A stretch of 64,000 nucleotides of DNA from Acidimicrobiaceae bacterium (GTDB lineage: Bacteria > Actinomycetota > Acidimicrobiia > Acidimicrobiales > Aldehydirespiratoraceae): the NCBI GenBank assembly GCA_009845995.1, contig VXYK01000035.1, positions 62,001-126,000 on the forward strand. The letters are read 5' to 3'. Shown here one piece after another: positions 8,544 through 16,657 of the stretch. The notes beneath the pieces were generated by a model, which searched no databases, was not told the DNA's origin, and was given only the letters and a program-made list of their open reading frames with translations. Numbering within the stretch: the first letter of the stretch is position 1; each line of letters begins with the position of its first letter. Made by a program: the position numbers and the translations under genes.

Positions 8544-8544
8544 T

Positions 8545-8572
8545 CAGCAGCCGCGTGTCAGCAGCCGCGTGT
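8545..8572. repeat. Tandem duplication 2 x 14 bp upstream of queG
   Basis: Two perfect copies of CAGCAGCCGCGTGT (8545-8558 and 8559-8572) lie between the stop of the small Cys-rich gene and the queG start. A further partial copy (CAGCGC) follows. It is one of several short tandem duplications found next to gene starts in this window. Confidence 0.85.
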
Positions 8573-8627
8573 CAGCGCTATTGGCCCGTTGTGTCTCATT
8601 TCTCGTTCGTCGTGCCACGATGGACAG

Positions 8628-9737
8628 GTGATTCCGACCGTTGCCGACCTCGTCGCCATTGGGCGCGCCGCCGGGCTGGCCGCGGTGGGGGCGACCGAAG
8701 CGGCCCCCTTTGAACGCACCCGCGTTGAACTTGAGCAACGCAAGGCCAAGGGTCTGAGCGGTGACATGCAGTTCACCTACCGAAACCCTGACCGTTCGAC
8801 GGATCCTCGCAGGACCATGAGTGACGCAACCTGTTTGATTGTCGGCGCATACGACTACCAACGCGAACTCCCCACGCGTCCGACCGATCAACCGACTGGA
8901 AGGGTTGCCACCTACAGCTCAGAAGACCACTACGCGTCTTTGCGCGCTGCCCTCGAGCGGGTTGCTGAACCCCTTCGAGCGGCGGGCTTTGCGGCTCTGG
9001 TGTTGGCTGACCAGAATCACCTCGTCGACCGCGCGGCTGCTCACCGGGCGGGCATCGGTTGGTGGGGCAAAAGTTCCAATGTGTTGGTGCCTGGCATCGG
9101 CAGTCTTGTGGTGCTCGGCTCGGTCCTGACCAACGCACCCCTGCGAATTGAAAGGGTCGCCGAAGTCGAAGACGGCTGCAAAACTTGCACAAAATGTCTG
9201 GACGGGTGCCCGACCAAGGCGATCATCTCCCCCGGTGTGGTCGACGCAAACAAGTGCTTGGCATGGCTGCTGCAGGCATCGGGTTCCTTCCCGGTCGAAT
9301 ATCGCGAGCTGCTCGGTGACCGCATATACGGCTGTGACGACTGCCAAGACGTTTGTCCACCGAACCAGATTCGTCGCAAGAAACCTGCAACGCAGAGCGA
9401 TGAAGGGGCCTGGGTCCCCATCCTCGACATCTTGGAGCTCGACGATCAGACGTTGATGGCTCGCCTAGGTCGCTGGTATGTGCCTGACCGTGATCCCGAT
9501 TACCTGCGCCGCAATGCTCTGGTGGTCCTGGGCAACATCGGTCGAGGCGACGATGAACGAACCGGGAAGGTTCTGACCAATATGTTGGCCCATCACTCGC
9601 CGGTCGTCGTGGCTCACGCTGTTTGGGCGGCTCGCCGACTCAGCAGAGACGATCTATTGGGCGAGTTGGCGGGGAGCAACTCCCTCGACGAGATGGTGTC
9701 AGCAGAACTCCAGCGGCCTGTGTCCGCCGTGGCATAG
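8628..9737 (+). CDS. queG: Epoxyqueuosine reductase QueG
   Basis: About 369 residues. QueG reduces epoxyqueuosine to queuosine at the tRNA wobble position, using cobalamin and two [4Fe-4S] clusters. The GIGWWGKSSNVLVPGIGS block is the family signature. Two cluster motifs follow: CKTCTKCLDGCPTKAI and, after CLAW, GCDDCQDVCPPNQ. The C-terminal roughly 80 residues (RRNALVVLGNIG...VVAHAVWAARRL) form HEAT-like repeats as in the longer QueG class. The start is set at GTG 8628, where similarity begins; an in-frame TTG at 8589 is less likely. The stop at 9737 abuts the pimB start directly. Confidence 0.93.
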   Translation: MIPTVADLVAIGRAAGLAAVGATEAAPFERTRVELEQRKAKGLSGDMQFTYRNPDRSTDPRRTMSDATCLIVGAYDYQRELPTRPTDQPTGRVATYSSEDHYASLRAALERVAEPLRAAGFAALVLADQNHLVDRAAAHRAGIGWWGKSSNVLVPGIGSLVVLGSVLTNAPLRIERVAEVEDGCKTCTKCLDGCPTKAIISPGVVDANKCLAWLLQASGSFPVEYRELLGDRIYGCDDCQDVCPPNQIRRKKPATQSDEGAWVPILDILELDDQTLMARLGRWYVPDRDPDYLRRNALVVLGNIGRGDDERTGKVLTNMLAHHSPVVVAHAVWAARRLSRDDLLGELAGSNSLDEMVSAELQRPVSAVA

Positions 9738-10877
9738 TTGCGTGCTGTGGTCCGCCATCTCTTGGTCACCAACGATTTTCCACCGAAGATCGGTGGCATT
9801 CAGAACTATCTATGGGAGCTTTGGCGGCGCCTCCCGCCCGATGACGTGGTCGTCTACAGCACGCCTCACGCCAACGCCGCTGCCTTCGACGCGGCACAAC
9901 CGTTCACGGTTGTCCGCAGTCGCGAACCTTGGCTGTTGCCCCACCCTCTGCTCGCGCGGCGGGTCGATCAACTGGCAAGCGACTACGACGCGGAACTCGT
10001 GATCCTCGACCCCGCTGTTCCTGTCGGCCTGATCGGCCCCCATCTCAAGCTGCGGTACGGAGTTGTCCTGCACGGTGCGGAAGTCACGATTCCGGGCCGG
10101 ATTCCCGGTGTCCGCAGTCTCTTGAATCGAGTACTCGGCGGAGCTGTCGGAGTGATCGCGGCGGGCGGGTATCCCGCACAGCAAGCTGAGCGCTCGTTGG
10201 GGCGCGCCCTACCAGTCAGCATCATTCCGCCGGGCGTCGATACCGCACGGTTCGTGCCACTCGACCAACAAAGCAAACGAGCCGCGCGATCGGAGCTCGG
10301 CCTGCCCGCTGATGGCCCTCTGGTCGTGTCGGTAAGTCGTCTGGTTCCTCGCAAAGGGATGGACACACTGATCAAAGCATCGGTTGCGATTCGTAGGGCC
10401 CATCCTGAGGTCTGCGTTGCTATCGCCGGTGTTGGTCGCGACCGGCGGCGCCTCAGTTCCTTGATCGCCAGGCTGGATGCACCGGTGAGGCTGCTGGGCA
10501 GGGTAGACCCCGATGCCTTGAACCTGCTGTACGGCTGCGGCGATGTCTTCACGATGCTGTGTCGCAGCCGCTGGGGCGGACTGGAACAAGAGGGTTTCGG
10601 CATAGTCTTCGTTGAGGCGGCAGCGGCGGGCACAGCTCAGGTGGCGGGTCGCAGTGGTGGCGCGCACGAAGCCGTCGTCCATTCAGAAACCGGTTTGATA
10701 GTCGATAATCCCGACGACTCCGACTGCGCTGCGGCGGCGATCTCGCAGCTACTAGACGATGACGAACGCCGAGGTGCGATGGCGCGGGCCAGCAGGGAGC
10801 GAGCGGAACGAGATTTCTCCTACGACATTCTGGCCCCTCAGCTGGCTACGGCGATCAATACCATGGTCCGACGATGA
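9738..10877 (+). CDS. pimB: GT4 mannosyltransferase, PimB'-like
   Basis: 379-residue GT-B glycosyltransferase. The N-terminal LLVTNDFPPKIGGIQNYLWEL and the central VVSVSRLVPRKGMDTLIKA closely match mycobacterial PimB' (Rv2188c), which adds the second mannose to phosphatidylinositol monomannoside from GDP-mannose at the inner membrane face. The EX7E donor-site motif is EGFGIVFVE, followed by AGRSGGAHEAV. A Ppm synthase elsewhere in the window fits a lipomannan-type glycolipid pathway. The start is TTG at 9738 or GTG at 9747. The stop overlaps the next ATG (ATGA), so the two are coupled. Another GT4 acceptor specificity cannot be excluded from sequence alone. Confidence 0.82.
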   Translation: MRAVVRHLLVTNDFPPKIGGIQNYLWELWRRLPPDDVVVYSTPHANAAAFDAAQPFTVVRSREPWLLPHPLLARRVDQLASDYDAELVILDPAVPVGLIGPHLKLRYGVVLHGAEVTIPGRIPGVRSLLNRVLGGAVGVIAAGGYPAQQAERSLGRALPVSIIPPGVDTARFVPLDQQSKRAARSELGLPADGPLVVSVSRLVPRKGMDTLIKASVAIRRAHPEVCVAIAGVGRDRRRLSSLIARLDAPVRLLGRVDPDALNLLYGCGDVFTMLCRSRWGGLEQEGFGIVFVEAAAAGTAQVAGRSGGAHEAVVHSETGLIVDNPDDSDCAAAAISQLLDDDERRGAMARASRERAERDFSYDILAPQLATAINTMVRR

Positions 10878-11326
10878 GCAGCCGAGAGCAATGGGCACCG
10901 GGTCAAGCCATTCTCAACTGGTCATGGTTCGGCACGTCGGTGTTCACCGTCACAGCGGTGACAGCCACGATCTGGCCGCGGGGGTTCCAGTGGCCGAATC
11001 TGGTCGTGTCTCTGATTTTGTTCGTGGCTGGGACGGCCGCGATGGTCCGGGCCTTCTTGCTCGCCGTGGAGAGAAGTCGTCACCATGTCGTCGGTATTGG
11101 AGGCCTGTACTTCGCGGCGGGAAGCGCGCCGAGGCAGGTTCAGCAGATCCTGCTGACATCGCTCGCGGTCCAGATAGTTGTGGCACTGGTCACGGCGTCG
11201 ATACGGATTTACACGTCGGCGGCGTTCGGAATCCTGGTCCCGGTTTGGGGCCTGGGTCTCACAGGACTGTGGTGTGCCCGCTTCGGCGAATTCGAGGTGC
11301 GCCAAACCGACCCGCAAAGCGGTTAG
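10874..11326 (+). CDS. Four-helix membrane protein of unknown function
   Basis: 150 residues with hydrophobic segments near residues 16-34, 40-62, 90-110 and 117-135. No motif was recognised. The start ATG overlaps the pimB stop by 4 bp (ATGA), so it is very likely co-translated with the mannosyltransferase, and a role in glycolipid assembly or export is a reasonable but untested guess. The C-terminal tail (FGEFEVRQTDPQSG) is hydrophilic. The next gene starts 11 bp downstream. Confidence 0.75.
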   Translation: MSSREQWAPGQAILNWSWFGTSVFTVTAVTATIWPRGFQWPNLVVSLILFVAGTAAMVRAFLLAVERSRHHVVGIGGLYFAAGSAPRQVQQILLTSLAVQIVVALVTASIRIYTSAAFGILVPVWGLGLTGLWCARFGEFEVRQTDPQSG

Positions 11327-11337
11327 GGTCGGACGCG

Positions 11338-11790
11338 ATGGTTGATCAGGCGACCGAACGAACGACAATCATGGCGACGCCCGAGCAGTGCTATGCCACG
11401 GCGATTGACTTTGAGAAATACCCCGAATGGGCCTCCGACATCAAGATGGCTCGGGTCCTTTCGCGTGACGACGAGGGCCGAGCTGTCGATGTGGAGTACC
11501 GGGCCGCGGCCATGGGTCGCAGCACCACATACACGTTGCGGTATTTCTACGGCGCCAACCCGCGTCGGCTTGCCTGGCGTTTGCAGCGAGGTGACATCAC
11601 CAGGCGTCTAGACGGCGAGTATGAATTCCTGCCGGTCGAATCAGACCCCGGATCAACCGAAGTCGTGTATCACCTAGCCGTCGTTCTGAAGGTACCGCTG
11701 CCTGGCTTCGTCAAACGACGTGCTGAGGCTCGCTTGTTGCGCACGGCTCTGGAGGACTTCACCAACCACGTCGAAAGCCGTTCGTCGTGA
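11338..11790 (+). CDS. SRPBCC (START-like, coenzyme Q10-binding/cyclase) family protein
   Basis: 150 residues. The ATERTTIMATPEQCYATAIDFEKYPEWASDIK opening, split here as IMATPEQCYATAIDFEKYPEW, is the classic first strand and helix of the SRPBCC hydrophobic-ligand-binding fold. It is followed by alternating strands (VDVEYRAAAMGRSTTYTLRY) and a C-terminal long helix (LLRTALEDFTNHV). Such proteins bind lipids or polyketides, or act as cyclase-like chaperones; the ligand here is unknown. A longer in-frame reading exists upstream within pimB but is not credible. The ATG at 11338 is preceded by a weak GGGTCGG site. The gene is part of the pimB-led run of same-strand genes. Confidence 0.85.
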   Translation: MVDQATERTTIMATPEQCYATAIDFEKYPEWASDIKMARVLSRDDEGRAVDVEYRAAAMGRSTTYTLRYFYGANPRRLAWRLQRGDITRRLDGEYEFLPVESDPGSTEVVYHLAVVLKVPLPGFVKRRAEARLLRTALEDFTNHVESRSS

Positions 11791-11820
11791 GGGCGCCTGC
11801 CGCCGATCAACGCAACCGAC

Positions 11821-12096
11821 ATGGCTGAGAGTGATTCGGTGGTCGACGATGAAGGCCGGTTCGATGAGGTGCGGGAGGCCGCTGAAGCGGTCTTGGCGTC
11901 TTTGAAGTGGCTGGTCGAAGCCACTGAGCGGGTGATCGAAGATCCGGAAGCCATGGCCGCGGTGGCAGCGACGGGAAAGTCCTTCGTCGACGCTTTCACA
12001 AGAGGATTCAGGTTCAACGAACCTCCCGGAGACCCGGAACCTTCCGGAGACGCGGAACCTCCCAGAGACACCGGTGCTCCCGGCGAAGACCAGTAG
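11821..12096 (+). CDS. Small acidic protein with Pro/Gly-rich tail, unknown function
   Basis: 91 residues, strongly acidic. The N-terminal 60 residues look helical (REAAEAVLASLKWLVEATER). The tail consists of short imperfect repeats (PPGDPEPSGD, AEPPRDTGAPGED), encoded by a roughly 18-bp degenerate DNA repeat at 12023-12080 and likely disordered. No known family was recognised. It sits 30 bp after the SRPBCC gene and 9 bp before alaC on the same strand, so it is probably in the same transcript. It could be a lineage-specific accessory protein. Confidence 0.6.
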   Translation: MAESDSVVDDEGRFDEVREAAEAVLASLKWLVEATERVIEDPEAMAAVAATGKSFVDAFTRGFRFNEPPGDPEPSGDAEPPRDTGAPGEDQ

Positions 12097-12105
12097 CGTT
12101 CAGTG

Positions 12106-13284
12106 ATGGAGTTCCGCCGGATCAACGGGCTTCCGCCCTACGTGTTCACGATCATCGACTCGTTGAAGATCAAGGCACGGCGGGCCGGTGAAGATGTGAT
12201 CGACCTTGGATTCGGCAACCCCGATCTTCCTTCGCCCGCCACAGCGGTGAACAAGCTGATTGAAGCGGCCCAGAACCCCCGGAACCACAGATATTCCTCC
12301 AGTAGAGGCATCCCCAAGCTCCGGGCCGCGGTGGCTGACCTCTATCAGAGGCGATTCGGTGTCGAACTCGACCCGGAGACCGAAGTGATCAACACGATCG
12401 GCGCCAAGGAGGGATTCAGCCACCTGATGTGGATCCTGCTGGAGCCGGGCGACTCAGTTCTCGTACCCTCGCCGTCGTACCCGATCCACCTCTTCGCTCC
12501 ACTGTTTGCCGGTGCGAACGTCCGGGAGATGCCATTGACGAGCAATCAGGAAGACTTCTTCGACACTCTCAGGATCCGCTTCGAGTATTCCTGGCCTCGT
12601 CCGCGGGTCATCGTGCTGTCGTTTCCCCACAATCCCACGACAGCGTGCGTCGACCTTGATTTCATGCAACAGGTCGTCGATTTTGCGCGTGAGCGCGATG
12701 TCATCGTGGTCCACGACTTCGCTTACGCAGACCTCGGATACGACGGATACGTGCCGTGTTCAATCCTCGAGGCCGAGGGCGCAAAAGAGGTGGCGGTCGA
12801 GTTCTATTCGATGACGAAGAGCTTTTCGATGGCGGGTTGGCGTGTCGCCTTCATGGTCGGCAACGCCGAAACAGTGGCGGCCCTGGCGAAGTTGAAGAGC
12901 TATCTCGACTATGGCTCCTTCCAACCAGTGCAGATCGCCGCAACCGTGACTATGAACGAAGCTGCGGATTTCCCCAGCGAGGCCCGACAGATCTATGAGA
13001 GCCGCCGCAACACGCTTTGCGATGGACTTGCCCGCATTGGCTGGGAGGTTGAGCCGCCGAAAGGGACGATGTTCACCTGGGCACCGATTCCAGAACAGTA
13101 TCGACACATGGGTTCAGTGGAATTCGCGTCGATGCTCGTCACCGAGGCCAATGTCGCTTTGTCTCCCGGCGTCGGATTCGGTCCCGGGGGTGAAGGCAAC
13201 GTGAGATTCGCCCTAATCGAGAACGAACAGCGAATCAACCAAGCGATACGTCAACTGCGCTCTGTGTTGACCGAACTCGGCTGA
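12106..13284 (+). CDS. alaC: Class I/II PLP aminotransferase, AlaC-like
   Basis: 392 residues, cytoplasmic. The PLP-binding lysine is in FYSMTKSFSMAGWRVAFMVG, nearly the same as the AlaC (YfdZ) signature in E. coli, which makes alanine from pyruvate and glutamate. Other family blocks are DLGFGNPDLPSP, VPSPSYPIHLF, SFPHNPTTACVD, HDFAYADLGYDGY, and the carboxylate-binding Arg in GEGNVRFALIENEQR. The ATG at 12106 is preferred to the GTG at 12103 immediately before it. The downstream gene glpK is convergent, 17 bp away, with no clear terminator between them. Related subgroups act on other 2-oxo acids, so the substrate is inferred. Confidence 0.85.
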   Translation: MEFRRINGLPPYVFTIIDSLKIKARRAGEDVIDLGFGNPDLPSPATAVNKLIEAAQNPRNHRYSSSRGIPKLRAAVADLYQRRFGVELDPETEVINTIGAKEGFSHLMWILLEPGDSVLVPSPSYPIHLFAPLFAGANVREMPLTSNQEDFFDTLRIRFEYSWPRPRVIVLSFPHNPTTACVDLDFMQQVVDFARERDVIVVHDFAYADLGYDGYVPCSILEAEGAKEVAVEFYSMTKSFSMAGWRVAFMVGNAETVAALAKLKSYLDYGSFQPVQIAATVTMNEAADFPSEARQIYESRRNTLCDGLARIGWEVEPPKGTMFTWAPIPEQYRHMGSVEFASMLVTEANVALSPGVGFGPGGEGNVRFALIENEQRINQAIRQLRSVLTELG

Positions 13285-13301
13285 CACCGGCTTGATCGGA
13301 C

Positions 13302-14783
13302 CTATTCGGTCAGATCCCAGTCCAAAGACCGACTCACCGCTCGCTGCCATTGGGCATAGTCTGCGTCGGCTCGCCCGCGGTCTGGATTCGGCTCGAATCT
13401 ACGGTCGGCATCGGACCGGTTCGCAAGACCGGCGACTTCATCAAGTCCGCTCCAAACCCCTTCAGCAATCCCGGCGAGGTAAGCGGCCCCGAGCGCGGTG
13501 GTCTCGGCGACCGATGCGCGCACAACCGGCACACCGAGCTGATCAGCCTGGAACTGCAATAGGAATTCCATCACCGAGGCACCACCGTCAACTCGGAGTT
13601 CGGAAAGAACCGTCCCCGAAGCGGCAGACATCGCTTCGATCACATCGCGGCTCTGGTAGGCCATCGATTCGACCGTGGCGCGCACGATTTCCGCACGACC
13701 GGTACCGCGGGTGAGACCCACAATCGTGCCGCGTGCCCGCGCATCCCAGTACGGCGAGCCGAGTCCCGTGAGTGCCGGAACAAAAACAACACCGCCGGTG
13801 TCGGCCACCGAAGCGGCCAATGGCCCAGTCTCGGCCGCATCGTCGATTATGCGCAGTCCGTCGCGCAGCCACTGAATCGCCGCTCCGGTGACGAAGATCG
13901 CTCCCTCGTAGGCGTATGTCGTCTCGTCTTCGATGGTCCACGCCACGGTCGAGAGCAGGCCCTCGACCGGATCGGGTCGCTGGGATCCAACGTTCATCAA
14001 AACGAAGGAGCCAGTCCCGTAGGTGTTCTTGGCCTGGCCGGGCCAAAAGCAGGTCTGACCGAACAGCGCAGCTTGCTGATCTCCGGCGATCCCACTGACC
14101 GGCACGTTGGCACCCGTCGCAATGTCGTCCGTCGTCTCACCGAATCGGCCAGAAGACGGCAACACCTCGCCCAGCGCGGTCATCGGCACCCCGAACAGCG
14201 CGCACATCTCGTCACTCCACGACATTGTGCCGATGTCAAAAAGCAGCGTGCGGCAGGCGTTGGAAGTGTCGGTGGCATGGCGCCCACCCGTGAGTTTCCA
14301 AACAAGCCATGAGTCGACGGTACCGAAAGCGACATGCTCGTCGGGCGTGACACCCCCATCGTTGAACAGCCATTCGAGTTTGCTGGCGGAGAAATACGGA
14401 TCAAGGACCAGTCCTGTGGTGGAGCGCACGAGATCGAGATGCCCCCCGTCCTGCAATTGCTCGCATCGCGTAGCGGTGCGCCGGTCCTGCCAGACGATGG
14501 CGCGATGAAGGGGTCGGCCGTTGCGCCGATCCCAGACCACGACCGTCTCCCGCTGGTTGGTGATGCCGATCGCGCTGACGGGTTCAGTGCTCGTCTCGAC
14601 GATCTCGGCAAGGGTCTCTTGGACCGCCTGCCAGATCTCTTCAGGATCGTGTTCCACCCAACCCGGTCTTGGAAAGTGCTGGGTGAACTCCCGATAGGCG
14701 AAGCCGAGGGGCACGCCCTGTTCGTTGACAGCAAAAGTGCGAACCCCGGTTGTGCCCGAATCGATGGTTAAGACAAGTCCCAT
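13302..14783 (-). CDS. glpK: Glycerol kinase
   Basis: 493 residues, the normal length for FGGY-family glycerol kinase, which phosphorylates glycerol to sn-glycerol-3-phosphate with ATP in the cytoplasm. The N-terminal LTIDSGTTGVRTFAV is the phosphate-loop strand. AIGITNQRETVVVWDRRNG, AIVWQDRRT and the glycerol-binding DPYFSASKLEWL are all present. The FGGY C-terminal signature region includes YEGAIFVTGAAIQWLRDGL and RVDGGASVMEFLLQFQADQL. No glycerol facilitator or dehydrogenase is adjacent. It diverges from pfkA across 33 bp, so the two starts may share regulatory DNA. Confidence 0.95.
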   Translation of the reverse strand: MGLVLTIDSGTTGVRTFAVNEQGVPLGFAYREFTQHFPRPGWVEHDPEEIWQAVQETLAEIVETSTEPVSAIGITNQRETVVVWDRRNGRPLHRAIVWQDRRTATRCEQLQDGGHLDLVRSTTGLVLDPYFSASKLEWLFNDGGVTPDEHVAFGTVDSWLVWKLTGGRHATDTSNACRTLLFDIGTMSWSDEMCALFGVPMTALGEVLPSSGRFGETTDDIATGANVPVSGIAGDQQAALFGQTCFWPGQAKNTYGTGSFVLMNVGSQRPDPVEGLLSTVAWTIEDETTYAYEGAIFVTGAAIQWLRDGLRIIDDAAETGPLAASVADTGGVVFVPALTGLGSPYWDARARGTIVGLTRGTGRAEIVRATVESMAYQSRDVIEAMSAASGTVLSELRVDGGASVMEFLLQFQADQLGVPVVRASVAETTALGAAYLAGIAEGVWSGLDEVAGLANRSDADRRFEPNPDRGRADADYAQWQRAVSRSLDWDLTE

Positions 14784-14816
14784 GACCCGACGTTATCTGT
14801 TGGTAGCGTCGCTGGA

Positions 14817-15845
14817 ATGAAAGTCGGGGTGCTGACCGGTGGTGGCGATTGTCCCGGGCTGAACGCGGTGATCCGGGGTGTGGTGCGCAAGGCCGAACGA
14901 ACCTACGGCGACGAGGTTGTGGGATTCCTCGACGGTTGGCGCGGTCTGCTGGATGATCGCCAGATGCCACTCGATGTTGAAGCGTGCCGAGGGCTGGTGA
15001 CCCGCGGAGGAACGATATTGGGGACCAGTCGAGACCAGCCGTACATGTTCGACGACGGCGTCGAGCGTGTGAAAGCCACCATGGCTCGACACTGTGTTGA
15101 TGCTCTGATTGTGATCGGAGGAGAGGGAACGCTCTCAGCTGCCGCCCGAGTTCACGCCGACGGGGTCGGGTTGGTTGGTGTACCCAAGACGATCGACAAC
15201 GATGTCGCGGGGACGGACCGAACGTTCGGATTCGACACGGCGGTCCAGACCGCCACCGACGCCATCGATCGACTCCGGACCACAGCAGAGTCTCACGACC
15301 GGGTGATCGTCGTTGAGGTGATGGGTCGTCACGTGGGACACATTGCCACTTGGGCCGGGATCGCCGGTGGAGCCACGATAGTGCTGGTCCCCGAGGAGCC
15401 GTTCGATATCAGCGCGATATGCGAATCGCTCAGGAGAAGGCACCAAAGAGGGCGATTCTCTTCGATAGTTGTAGTCGCGGAGGGGGCGACCCCGGCGCCG
15501 GGAACGCTCGATGTCTCAGAACCGACCATTGACGAATACGGACACGCCAGACTCGGCGGAATCGGCAACGTTGTTGCCAAAGAGATCGAACAGCGCACGG
15601 GGTTCGAGACGCGGGTAACGGTGCTCGGACATGTCCAGCGCGGTGGTACACCCTCGGCTCTGGACCGAGTGCTTTCCACTTGGTACGGCGTTGCGGCCAT
15701 GACCGCCGCACACGAAGGCGACTTCGGGACGATGGTTGCGTTTCAGAACAACAGAGTCGTGCGGATGCGTCTTGATGAGTGTGTCGCGTCGCTGAAGTAC
15801 ACGCACCCTGATCTGCTGTCGGTGGCGCGCACGTTTTTTCCTTAG
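14817..15845 (+). CDS. pfkA: 6-phosphofructokinase, probably ATP-dependent, actinobacterial type
   Basis: 342 residues. It phosphorylates fructose-6-phosphate in glycolysis. It has the N-terminal GVLTGGGDCPGLNAVIR, the substrate loop VPKTIDNDVAGTD with the catalytic Asp, MGRHVGHIA, and the closing LGHVQRGGTPSALDR. The nucleotide site reads GGEGTL; PPi-dependent relatives have GGED at that point, so ATP use is favoured by family rule. The actinobacterial mixed group also keeps a Lys in PKTIDND, so biochemical confirmation matters. The gene diverges from glpK and is followed by intergenic repeat copy B and a convergent operon. Confidence 0.92.
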   Translation: MKVGVLTGGGDCPGLNAVIRGVVRKAERTYGDEVVGFLDGWRGLLDDRQMPLDVEACRGLVTRGGTILGTSRDQPYMFDDGVERVKATMARHCVDALIVIGGEGTLSAAARVHADGVGLVGVPKTIDNDVAGTDRTFGFDTAVQTATDAIDRLRTTAESHDRVIVVEVMGRHVGHIATWAGIAGGATIVLVPEEPFDISAICESLRRRHQRGRFSSIVVVAEGATPAPGTLDVSEPTIDEYGHARLGGIGNVVAKEIEQRTGFETRVTVLGHVQRGGTPSALDRVLSTWYGVAAMTAAHEGDFGTMVAFQNNRVVRMRLDECVASLKYTHPDLLSVARTFFP

Positions 15846-15847
15846 AG

Positions 15848-15990
15848 CGCGCGCAAATAGGTGACAAGAATCTCAACGGATTTTGCTGCAACTGTGGCCG
15901 CTCCAAGCAAAGCCGCAGGTCAAGATGCCGAAGCTTCAGTCGGAGATTCAGGCATTTCTGCAGATCAGCGCCTATTTGCGGGGCCTCTTA
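15848..15990 (+). repeat. Intergenic repeat, copy B (terminal inverted repeats)
   Basis: About 143 bp filling the gap between convergent pfkA and the GerMN lipoprotein gene. A perfect 10-bp inverted pair, CGCAAATAGG at 15852-15861 and CCTATTTGCG at 15971-15980, brackets a 109-bp interior and extends to about 12 bp with one G-U. The right end, GCCTATTTGCGGGGCCTCT, matches copy A (GCCTATTTCCGGGGCCTCT) at 18 of 19 positions, but the interior is unrelated to copy A. No open frame of interest lies inside it. The termini and the swapped interior suggest a modular or mobile repeat. Confidence 0.75.
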
Positions 15991-16012
15991 GGGTCCGGCT
16001 ACGAGCCGATCG

Positions 16013-16657
16013 CTAACCCTCTATGCCACCTTGATCTTCATCTTCAGGCTGAGGCTCATCGGTAGATTGAGATTCAGGGTTGAAGGAGGCGTAGTTGCTG
16101 CGGTCGACCGTTTGGTCCTCGTCGGTTGTCTCAGCACTGGTCGGGAGTGCTTGGCGTTGCGAGTCGATCAATACGCGCACCCGGTTGACGTTGCTCCCAG
16201 GCTCGGTGGCGGTCCAAACGAGTTGGGCCACGGCTTCGAGCAGAATCGGACTCACATCAGCCTCGGGATCGTCCTGGGTGATATTGATCGTCAAGAGATC
16301 GCGGTCGCGCGTCGCGCTCAACAGATCAAACTCGAGCAACTGATTCACCAGGCCGATATTTCGCTCGTCCTCGGTGCGGAACTCGTCGAAGAGGGGCCGG
16401 AGCCGACCGGCGTTGGTGGTGAACGGGCGGATCTCCCTGACGACCGGAACCACGATCGATTCGACCTGGTCGATCAGATAGAACGTGGCAGGCTCAGTGG
16501 GGACCACCGGTGCGGTTGTCGTGGTCGTGGTGTAGCCCGGCCGCAGGTTCTCCGGCAGGTCGCTGGTGGCGATCTCCGATGCCGGCGCGTCAGTCGGAAC
16601 CGAACATCCGGCTGCGAGCACCGCGACTATCAGTGCCGTGTTCAATATCCGGTTCAC
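16013..16657 (-). CDS. GerMN-domain lipoprotein, short LpqB-like partner of MtrAB
   Basis: 214 residues with a lipoprotein signal: TALIVAVLAAGC ends in a lipobox with the acylated Cys near residue 18. A Thr/Pro linker (TTTTTTAPVVPTEP) follows, then a single GerMN-like domain (FYLIDQVESIVVPVVREI ... LLEAVAQLVWTATEP) and an acidic tail. In mycobacteria the order mtrA-mtrB-lpqB is conserved and LpqB modulates the MtrB kinase. Here the protein is far shorter than LpqB (over 500 residues) and lacks its C-terminal propeller. The start overlaps the mtrB stop by 4 bp, so it is coupled. The functional parallel is inferred from synteny. Confidence 0.75.
   Translation of the reverse strand: MNRILNTALIVAVLAAGCSVPTDAPASEIATSDLPENLRPGYTTTTTTAPVVPTEPATFYLIDQVESIVVPVVREIRPFTTNAGRLRPLFDEFRTEDERNIGLVNQLLEFDLLSATRDRDLLTINITQDDPEADVSPILLEAVAQLVWTATEPGSNVNRVRVLIDSQRQALPTSAETTDEDQTVDRSNYASFNPESQSTDEPQPEDEDQGGIEG

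Noticed and set aside
10759..11337. N-terminal extension of the SRPBCC gene back to 10759
   Set aside because: The extension overlaps pimB and the membrane-protein gene in another frame; the domain starts at 11338.
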